This document shows, in pieces, positions 1 through 5,881 of a DNA stretch of 11,089 nucleotides (positions are counted from its first letter, which is position 1; each line of letters begins with the position of its first letter). Both the position numbers and the translations under genes were made by a program. Location of the stretch: positions 1 through 11,089 of the forward strand of contig JBDTOR010000074.1 in NCBI GenBank assembly GCA_039933175.1, given 5' to 3'. The DNA comes from Hyphomicrobium_A sp039933175 (GTDB lineage: Bacteria; Pseudomonadota; Alphaproteobacteria; Rhizobiales; Hyphomicrobiaceae). The notes under the pieces were generated by a model, which was not told the DNA's origin, made no database searches, and saw only the letters and a program-made list of their open reading frames with translations.

Positions 1-238
<238 letters not shown>

Positions 239-260
239 TGTGGGGGTTCCTTGAAGTTGA

Positions 261-352
261 GCGAATAGCGAGTAGGGAGTAGCGAATAGGGAAGGGATGT
301 GTGAGACGACGCCAAGCGAGCTGCCATTCGCCACTCGCTATTGGCTATTCGC
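261..352. repeat. Imperfect inverted repeat between groES and groEL
   Basis: Two 30-base arms, 261-290 and 323-352, are reverse complements at 24 of 30 positions, with 32 bases between them. Each arm is made of short related units (GCGAATAGC, GAGTAG, GCGAATAG). The right arm ends directly against the groES stop codon (353-355). In the groE mRNA the arms could pair into a long stem. Similar runs of CTATTCGC/ACTCGC units occur as intergenic repeats in other Hyphomicrobiales genomes; that is recollection, not a search. A role in uneven groES/groEL expression or in transcript processing is inference. Confidence 0.8.
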
Positions 353-643
353 TTACTTTTCCAGCACGCCCATGATGTCGCTTTCCTTCATGATGAGCAG
401 CTCCTGCCCGTCGATTTTCACCTCGGTGCCGCTCCACTTGCCGAACAGAACCTTGTCGCCCTTCTTCAGATCGATCGCGATGAGCTTGCCGGCCTCGTCG
501 CGCGTGCCCGGACCGACGGCGACGACTTCGCCCTGCTGCGGCTTCTCGGCGGCCGTGTCGGGAATGATGATGCCGCCGGACGTCTTGGTTTCGCTGTCGA
601 CGCGCTTGACGACGACGCGGTCATGCAAAGGACGGAACTTCAT
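353..643 (-). CDS. groES: Co-chaperonin GroES (10 kDa)
   Basis: GroES is the heptameric lid that closes the GroEL cavity in the cytoplasm. The 96-residue product has the usual family length. It starts MKFRPLHDRVVVKR, the conserved first beta strand. The mobile loop that contacts GroEL lies at about residues 17-34, including TSGGIIIPD. It then has the dome segment, VLFGKWSGTEVKIDG and a C-terminal IMKESDIMGVLEK. The ATG at 641-643 has a GGAG at 655-658, 11 nt upstream. It is the first gene of the groESL operon, and an HrcA/CIRCE operator and a sigma-70-like promoter lie just upstream. The open frames on the opposite strand here are shadows of this gene. Confidence 0.98.
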   Translation of the reverse strand: MKFRPLHDRVVVKRVDSETKTSGGIIIPDTAAEKPQQGEVVAVGPGTRDEAGKLIAIDLKKGDKVLFGKWSGTEVKIDGQELLIMKESDIMGVLEK

Positions 644-706
644 GAGAAATCTCGCTCCAGATAGCGGGCTCGGCCGTGCGCGGCCGGTGTTTTTGGGTGG
701 GTCGCT

Positions 707-733
707 CTGGCACTATCTCGATGAGAGTGCCAA
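707..733 (-). promoter_or_regulatory. CIRCE operator (HrcA binding site) of groESL
   Basis: Read on the minus strand this is TTGGCACTC, nine bases, TAGTGCCAG. It matches the CIRCE consensus (TTAGCACTC-N9-GAGTGCTAA), with the GG/CC variant seen in alphaproteobacteria. The arms pair at 8 of 9 positions; the innermost pair is the mismatch. It lies just downstream of the -10 box, overlapping the predicted transcript start and the beginning of the groES leader. That is where bound HrcA repressor would block transcription and where heat shock would relieve it. hrcA itself is not in this window. Confidence 0.9.
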
Positions 734-743
734 GCGCACCCCG

Positions 744-773
744 GTGATACCCGCCGGCAGGGACGGCTGTCAA
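744..773 (-). promoter_or_regulatory. groESL promoter (sigma-70-like)
   Basis: On the minus strand a perfect -35 box TTGACA (768-773, preceded by C) is followed after 18 bp by TATCAC (744-749). A start of transcription near 737 would put the CIRCE operator at the very beginning of the message and give a leader of about 95 nt before groES. The CTTGAC -35 also resembles the alphaproteobacterial RpoH consensus, so dual use by RpoH is possible, but the -10 fits that consensus only loosely. Confidence 0.65.
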
Positions 774-877
774 GAAAAGGGCGGCCGGGTTCAAGCGCGC
801 CGCTGCCATAGCGCCGACTTGGAGAACGGGGCGTTAATTTCGTCTCTGGTGGCCAATTCTCCGGAGAACCGCCCGTG

Positions 878-2011
878 ATGGATCTCACCCCGTGGACCGG
901 CACGCGCGCTGAGATGTGGCCGCGTCTACGCCTTGCCATCCAGACGACGGTCGCGGCGTGCCTGTCCTACTTCGTCGTCGATAGCCTCGGCATGCCGCAG
1001 GGCTTCTGGGCGGTGATGACCGCCATCCTGGTGACCCAGGCAAACGTCGGTGCCTCGCTCGGGCTTGCCGCTGAAAGGTTTCTGGGCAGCTTGCTAGGCG
1101 TGCTCGTCGGCGGTGCCGTGGCCGTGGTGCTGGCCGACGCGCGTGAACTCAAGTTCGCCGGTCTGGCGGTGACGGTGCTGGTGCTCGGCTTCTTCTCGGC
1201 TCGCCGTCCCGCCTTGCGCATCGCCTGCGTGACCGCCGCCATCGTCGTGCTGGGCGATCCCAGCCTCGGCCCGCCCATCGCCTCGGCCGAAAACCGCATG
1301 ATCGAGGTGGCAGTCGGCACGGTGGTGGCGATCCTGACGACGCTCATCGTCTTTCCTTCGCGTGCCGGGCCCTCGTTCGCCGCGCAGGTCACCCGCACCT
1401 TCACGCCGCTGTTCGAGGTGGCGCGCGATGCTCTGTCGGCGGCGATGGGACAGCCGCTCGACATCGACGGCATGGGCGCGCAGGGCACGCGCATCCGTGC
1501 CGACTTTGCCGCGGGCGATGCCCTAGCCCGCGAAACGCGGCTGGAAGTTGCCGGCTACATCGGCGACACCCCCGATCCCGAGGCGATCCTGCGCGCGCTG
1601 CGCCGCCTGTGGCACACCGAGATCATGCTGATGCGCGCGGTGGCGCAACCGCTGCCGGCGCCGGCCGTCGCGATCCTCGGGCCGTCGATCGAGGCCCTGC
1701 GTGCCGCGATCGATGACGTTGCCAAGCACCTATGCGCGCCGCCGGCCACCTACGCGTCGCCCAACCTTGCGGAGATCGAAAGCGCGCTCGCTGCCATCGA
1801 GCATCAAATGGAGGAGATGCGTGCCCGCGGCGAGACGCGCGATCTTTCCATGGACGACATCATCCGGCTGATGGCCTTCGACTTTGCGCTGGGACAGCTG
1901 CGCCTCAACTTGCGTGACATCGCCGAGCGCGCGCCCGAGCTTGCCGCGTTCGCCGGATCGACGTTTCCGCTGATCCGGTGGTTGCAGGGCGTGATGGCGC
2001 GATGGAAGTAA
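878..2011 (+). CDS. FUSC-family (fusaric acid / aromatic acid exporter-like) inner-membrane protein
   Basis: A 377-residue protein with a membrane half and a soluble half. Residues of about 17-160 hold about six hydrophobic segments, including the family-like stretch GFWAVMTAILVTQANVGASL followed by AAERFLGSLLGVLVGG, which resembles FUSC/ArAE transporters (fusaric acid resistance, AaeB). After VFPSRAG the remaining 215 residues are soluble and alpha-helical, probably cytoplasmic. Full-length AaeB-type proteins are roughly 650 residues with two such halves, so this is a short, single-unit version that may work as an oligomer. The substrate cannot be told; export of aromatic acids or other small toxic compounds is only the family expectation. 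ATG 878 has GGAGAA (863-868) at 9 nt; GTG 875 in the same frame is an alternative start. It is divergent from groES and converges on the next gene with 6 bp between stop codons. Confidence 0.85.
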   Translation: MDLTPWTGTRAEMWPRLRLAIQTTVAACLSYFVVDSLGMPQGFWAVMTAILVTQANVGASLGLAAERFLGSLLGVLVGGAVAVVLADARELKFAGLAVTVLVLGFFSARRPALRIACVTAAIVVLGDPSLGPPIASAENRMIEVAVGTVVAILTTLIVFPSRAGPSFAAQVTRTFTPLFEVARDALSAAMGQPLDIDGMGAQGTRIRADFAAGDALARETRLEVAGYIGDTPDPEAILRALRRLWHTEIMLMRAVAQPLPAPAVAILGPSIEALRAAIDDVAKHLCAPPATYASPNLAEIESALAAIEHQMEEMRARGETRDLSMDDIIRLMAFDFALGQLRLNLRDIAERAPELAAFAGSTFPLIRWLQGVMARWK

Positions 2012-2017
2012 CGTCGA

Positions 2018-2764
2018 TCAGCAGCCGCGCTTGGCAACGCCGGTGGCGTCGAACATCTGGCCGGTGAGTGTGCGGCCGGGGCGCGAAGCCAGGTAAAGGG
2101 CGAGCGCCGCGATGTCGGGCTCGCTGGTGAGGCTGGCGCCGGCTCCACCGACGGTGGCCGACGGCCCGACGGCGTTGACGCGGATGCCTTTCGGCGCCCA
2201 ACGCTGCGCTTCCCCGCGGGTGACGGCAGCCAGTGCCGAGCGGACGATGCCCGCAACAGCCGCCTCGCCCGCCGTGCGCGGAGCCGGCATGGTCATCACG
2301 TTCAGCACCAGGCCTTCGTTCAGCGTCAACTGCATGCGGTTGGCGACGATGCGCGTCACGTGCACCGGAAGCATCAGCTTCTCCGACACGAGATCTTCGA
2401 TGGTTTCGATGCTGGCGCGGCCGTGCATCTCTTCGCTGCTGATGGGGATGAGATTGATGACGACGTCGAGGCCGCCGAAAGCTTGCGCCGCGGCCTTGGC
2501 AAAGCTGATCGAAGATTCTGAATCGCGGCAGGCGTCGGTGAACAGCTTCACCTCGCTGGCGGTCTCGGCAAGCATGGTGGTGACGGCGTCGAGTTCGGGA
2601 GAGGGGGCAGTCGCATGCACGACGAGACGGCCGCGGTGGTCGGCGAATTTGCGGGCCACGTCGACGCCGCAGCTCGGCGATAGCCCCGTGATAAGCACGC
2701 GAACACCGGCAAGCTCACCGTAGTATGACGCACCCGAATCGCGACCCATAACCGTCATCAACAT
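2018..2764 (-). CDS. Short-chain dehydrogenase/reductase-like protein lacking the catalytic residues
   Basis: A 248-residue single-domain Rossmann protein of normal SDR length. Visible landmarks are the first strand and turn VLITG at residues 23-27, GGLDVVINL at 97-105, the SALAAVTRG helix at 176-184, GIRVNAVGPS at 193-202 and the C-terminal LALYLASRPGRTLTGQ (221-236). The active site is missing. The glycine-rich TGxxxGxG reads TGLSPSCG, NNAG is replaced around INLI, the Ser position falls in LNVMTMP, and the YxxxK pair aligns with A171 and R175. It is therefore probably not an oxidoreductase, although NAD(P) or ligand binding remains possible. The start at 2764 has AGGGA (2771-2775) 6 nt upstream; Met at codons 3 and 6 are weaker alternatives. 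It is transcribed alone, convergent with the FUSC gene and divergent from the EAL-domain gene. Confidence 0.88.
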   Translation of the reverse strand: MLMTVMGRDSGASYYGELAGVRVLITGLSPSCGVDVARKFADHRGRLVVHATAPSPELDAVTTMLAETASEVKLFTDACRDSESSISFAKAAAQAFGGLDVVINLIPISSEEMHGRASIETIEDLVSEKLMLPVHVTRIVANRMQLTLNEGLVLNVMTMPAPRTAGEAAVAGIVRSALAAVTRGEAQRWAPKGIRVNAVGPSATVGGAGASLTSEPDIAALALYLASRPGRTLTGQMFDATGVAKRGC

Positions 2765-3146
2765 GCGCTTTCCCTTCGTTATACGCCGGAGGGTTAAAGG
2801 GAACGCCCCGACACAACTGATACCACGTCGATTCGCCTAACGAGTTCTAAACAGCACCCTGATTCCGGTTGGCCGGGGGCCGACCTGCGGCGCGACTGAG
2901 GCGGTGCATGGCAATCCACGGGCATGTGCGAAGTTCCTGCTGATACATCGATCGACTGTGGACGAAGCGCGAGAGCTCGCGCCAGGCTTGTGTTTGGCAC
3001 TTTTGCTCGCCGCCACGCCTCGGACACGAATCGGTCTGCTCCTGAGAAAGCTGGTGAAAGTGGCCGCGCTGTCATTGCGCGGCGGGGGCATCGCGCGAAA
3101 AGCTCGATGTGATAACGAATCGGCAAGGGGGCATCGTCACACTTCC
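2765..3146. other. Non-coding divergent region between the SDR and EAL-domain genes
   Basis: These 382 bases separate two divergent genes and should hold both promoters, but I find no convincing -35/-10 pair for either. The frame of the plus-strand gene stays open back to 2904. Its translation there is rich in Arg, Cys and His, has no recognisable domain and precedes a natural membrane-protein N-terminus, so I treat it as untranslated. A short perfect hairpin is listed separately. No tRNA or riboswitch-like fold is evident. Confidence 0.6.
3063..3083 (+). other. GC-rich hairpin in the leader of the EAL-domain gene
   Basis: GCCGCGC (3063-3069) and GCGCGGC (3077-3083) are exact reverse complements with a 7-base loop. 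The hairpin ends 63 bases before the chosen start at 3147. No run of T follows, so it is not an ordinary intrinsic terminator. At this GC content a 7-bp palindrome can arise by chance; a regulatory role is speculative. Confidence 0.35.
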
Positions 3147-4928
3147 ATGGCGAGCATTGAAAACAGCGAGCACGGGATGCCGAAACAAAGCGGTGTTGCC
3201 GATCTCATCGTGAAGGGCGCTATTGCCCTGGTCACGAGCGCCTTCTTCATCGGCGCATTTCTGCAATTTCAGGTAGGCTTCTGGGCGGCGCTTATCGCCG
3301 CGCTGTCGGTCTACATCACCCTAATCATGCTCCACGCGCTGATGCGCCGGAAGGAGCGCGAAGGCGTGCTCGTGTCGGAGGTCGGCCGCCTGGAGGACGA
3401 GGTGGCGCGGCTGAAAACCGCCCCACCACAGCCGGTTGGTACGCGCCGAGAGCGCCCGGCAGCTTTCCCCGCCACTGCTCCCGCTGCCGCCCCCAGGGAC
3501 ACGTCGCCGCCTCCGGCGACCCCGGCTGCCGCGCGGGCGCCAATCGCACCGGTCGCACCTCCAATGGCGCCACCCGCCGCAAACTTTCCACCCCCGCCTG
3601 CGCCGCCCAGAGCGCCGCGCATCTTCCGCGATGCCGCCTCAGCAAACGAGCGGGCGCCGAGCTTGATGGCGCATCGTCCCGGCGCCATGTCGTCCGACGC
3701 CCAACGTCCCGAGCCGATGTTGTCGGTGCCGTCCGCGCCTGCCGCGGAGCAGCTGCAACATGGTCCGCGGATGCCCGACTGGTCGACGCCGCCGGCGCCC
3801 TCAGCAGCGCCCGGCAATCAAATGCACGACTATTGGCCTGGTAGGAATTCCAAGCCCACCCTGCCGGAAGGCCCGCGCATCGAGCTGCCGCCGATGCCGC
3901 CCCTGGCGGCCGAGCGTGAGCGCGAGACAGACCTCGACGCCGTGCACGGCATGATCAGGCGCCTGGCCGACGAAGTGAACGTCGGCGCCGATCAGCTCGA
4001 TGGGCTGCCGCCTCCGCGTCAGGAGAGTGTGCTGCGCGCTTCGCTGAATGCGTTGCAGACGACGGCCAACGCCATGCGCTCCACGAAGAAGACGGGTGGT
4101 CTGCCGGTCTCGGGGACGCCGCGCGCCGGTGCGCCGGTGCCGCCGCCCATCATGCCATCGCACACGCGCCTTGCTTCGCTCGCCGACGCCGTCGCCGCCG
4201 GCCGTATCGATGCGATGCTTTCGCCGATTGTCGGTCTCGCGGATCACCAGATCCACTACTACGAGGTTCTCGCCTGTCCGCGCGACGAGCGCGGCACGCT
4301 TCTGTCGGCGTCGACGCGCGATCCGCAGCTGGCGCTTGCGGGTCTACTGCCAATGCTCGACAGCGCGCGTTTGCGTCAGGCCGCACGCGTTGCCGGCACC
4401 TTCGCCGACGAAGGCCGTGAGACGTGTCTGTTTGCTCCCGCCACGGCCGTGTCGCTCGCCAACGACAGGTTCCTCGATGAGCTGGCCGACGCCTATCGCT
4501 ATCGCGAGGCCCTGGCGTCGGAGCTGGTGCTATCGTTTGCGCAGGCCGACATCCGCACGTTCGGTGGCTCCGAGTGGAGTGCACTCACCGACATGCGCGA
4601 TCTCGGTTTCCGCTTCTGCATCGAGGACGTGACTGACTTCGACTACGAGTTCACGGCGCTGTGCGCGGCGGGCTTTGCCTTCGTCAAGCTCGACGCCAGC
4701 ACTCTTCTGGCCGGGCTGGTGGCGCCCAGCGGCACGATGGCTGGCGATGAGGTCTGTCGCAACCTCGGCGAACTCGGGTTGACGCTTATCGTCGGCAACA
4801 TTGACGACGAGGCGATGCGGGCACAAGTGCTGGCGGCCGGCGTTCCGCTCGGACAAGGTGCCCTGTTCGGTCCACCTGAGGCGGTGCCTGGTGGTGACTT
4901 TGCCGCAGCGGACCACGCTGCCGCTTGA
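3147..4928 (+). CDS. Membrane-anchored protein with a degenerate EAL (c-di-GMP phosphodiesterase-like) domain
   Basis: A 593-residue protein. Residues of about 20-38 and 43-65 are two hydrophobic helices. A charged, possibly coiled-coil stretch follows (67-90), then a long Pro/Ala-rich linker to about 240, a helical segment near 255-310, and an EAL-like domain from about 340 to the end. EAL enzymes hydrolyse the second messenger c-di-GMP. Here the signature is YYEVL (E373), the DDFG equivalent is IEDVT (E493, D494), K514 and D516 of VKLD are kept, and Q570 of QGALFGPP is kept. The Asn of the NxS motif and the two acidic residues around AEGVET are lost or changed (GNIDD, 550-554). It is thus more likely a c-di-GMP receptor or scaffold than a phosphodiesterase. 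The start is uncertain: ATG 3147 has GGGGG at 3127-3131, 15 nt away; ATG 3177 would still keep both helices. The HAD gene follows 31 bp downstream, suggesting co-transcription. Confidence 0.82.
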   Translation: MASIENSEHGMPKQSGVADLIVKGAIALVTSAFFIGAFLQFQVGFWAALIAALSVYITLIMLHALMRRKEREGVLVSEVGRLEDEVARLKTAPPQPVGTRRERPAAFPATAPAAAPRDTSPPPATPAAARAPIAPVAPPMAPPAANFPPPPAPPRAPRIFRDAASANERAPSLMAHRPGAMSSDAQRPEPMLSVPSAPAAEQLQHGPRMPDWSTPPAPSAAPGNQMHDYWPGRNSKPTLPEGPRIELPPMPPLAAERERETDLDAVHGMIRRLADEVNVGADQLDGLPPPRQESVLRASLNALQTTANAMRSTKKTGGLPVSGTPRAGAPVPPPIMPSHTRLASLADAVAAGRIDAMLSPIVGLADHQIHYYEVLACPRDERGTLLSASTRDPQLALAGLLPMLDSARLRQAARVAGTFADEGRETCLFAPATAVSLANDRFLDELADAYRYREALASELVLSFAQADIRTFGGSEWSALTDMRDLGFRFCIEDVTDFDYEFTALCAAGFAFVKLDASTLLAGLVAPSGTMAGDEVCRNLGELGLTLIVGNIDDEAMRAQVLAAGVPLGQGALFGPPEAVPGGDFAAADHAAA

Positions 4929-4959
4929 GATTTGCGCGGGCGGCAGCTAGGCAGTTGCC

Positions 4960-5829
4960 ATGCCGCCCGCGACCTCTCAAAATCCCGCCATCCCGCTCAT
5001 CAACTCGATTGCACCGTTCGCCGGAGCGACAGCCGCTTGGCTGGTCGACATCTGGGGCGTCATCCATAACGGCGTGCGCCCGTTCATGGACGCATGCGAC
5101 GCCTGTACGCGCTATCGCGAAGGCGGTGGCATCGTCGTTCTCGTTTCAAATTCGCCGCGCCCCCATCACGGTGTAGCCGCGCAGCTCGACGGCCTCGGTG
5201 TGCCGCGCGCGAGCTGGGACACAATCGTCACCTCCGGCGACGTCGCCCGCACGCTGATCGCGGCCTACGCGGGCCGCTCCATATTTCACATCGGGCCGGA
5301 GCGTGATCTCGCCACGTTTGCGGGGCTCGGCGTCGTGCGCGTGACCCCTGACGATGCCGAGGCGATCGTCTGCACGGGATTGTTCGACGACGAGCGCGAG
5401 ACGCCGGACGACTATGCGGCGATACTCAAGCAGTGCCTCGCCCGCGGGCTGCCGATGATCTGCGCCAACCCGGACGTGATGGTCGAGCGGGGCGGTCGCA
5501 TGATTTATTGCGCCGGAGCCATCGCGCGAGCCTATGCGGCGCTGGGTGGCGAGGTCGCCTATGCCGGCAAGCCCTACGCACCGATCTACGCGCTGACCTT
5601 CGAGACGCTGGAAAAACTGCAACCCGGTAGCGCCGACAAGGCGAGGCTCCTGGCCATCGGCGACGGCATCGGCACCGACATCGCCGGTGCCGCCGAGGCC
5701 GGTGTGCGCTCGGTGTTCGTCGCCAGCGGGGTGCATGTCCAAGGCGGCCTCGACGCCAAGGCCATCGAAGCCCTGTTTCCGCCCGGGGCGCCCCGGCCGA
5801 TCGCCGCCATGGCCAAGCTCGCCTGGTAA
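4960..5829 (+). CDS. HAD superfamily class IIA protein, TIGR01459-like
   Basis: A 289-residue cytoplasmic HAD protein of the NagD/phosphoglycolate phosphatase class (cap type IIA). Motif I is LVDIWGVIHNG with nucleophile D30, motif II is VSNSPRP (S63), the motif III lysine lies in YAGKPYAP, and motif IV is AIGDGIGTDIAGA. The C2-type cap lies between motifs II and III. In ordinary HAD phosphatases the second motif-I Asp (position +2) is the acid/base; here it is W32, as I recall for the TIGR01459 group, which has no well-established substrate. It may be a weak phosphatase or a binding protein. The start at 4960 has only a weak AGG (4949-4951) 8 nt upstream. It lies between the EAL-domain gene (31 bp) and uvrC (52 bp) on the same strand, probably one transcript. 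In related genomes this gene is, from memory, often near groES and ribF; ribF is not present here. Confidence 0.88.
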   Translation: MPPATSQNPAIPLINSIAPFAGATAAWLVDIWGVIHNGVRPFMDACDACTRYREGGGIVVLVSNSPRPHHGVAAQLDGLGVPRASWDTIVTSGDVARTLIAAYAGRSIFHIGPERDLATFAGLGVVRVTPDDAEAIVCTGLFDDERETPDDYAAILKQCLARGLPMICANPDVMVERGGRMIYCAGAIARAYAALGGEVAYAGKPYAPIYALTFETLEKLQPGSADKARLLAIGDGIGTDIAGAAEAGVRSVFVASGVHVQGGLDAKAIEALFPPGAPRPIAAMAKLAW

Positions 5830-5881
5830 TTCGCACGGCCGCTTGCTTGACGGCGCAGGCCGGCGGGCCGATTTATCCGGG

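Noticed and set aside
297..878. 193-codon plus-strand frame across groES and its promoter
   Set aside because: It is antisense to groES and runs through the CIRCE operator and promoter.
2771..2783. TATAAC on the minus strand as the -10 box of the SDR gene
   Set aside because: Transcription would begin inside the ribosome site, and there is no -35 box at the right distance.
2993..3007. TTTGGCACTTTTGCT, looking like a sigma-54 (-24/-12) promoter for the EAL-domain gene
   Set aside because: Only 7 bases separate the GG and GC elements; sigma-54 promoters need 10.
2904..3146. N-terminal extension of the EAL-domain protein by 81 codons
   Set aside because: The extra sequence has no domain character and sits before a normal membrane-protein N-terminus; the divergent promoters must also fit here.
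5687..5881. 65-codon upstream extension of UvrC
   Set aside because: It overlaps the end of the HAD gene in another frame, and UvrC homology begins after 5882.
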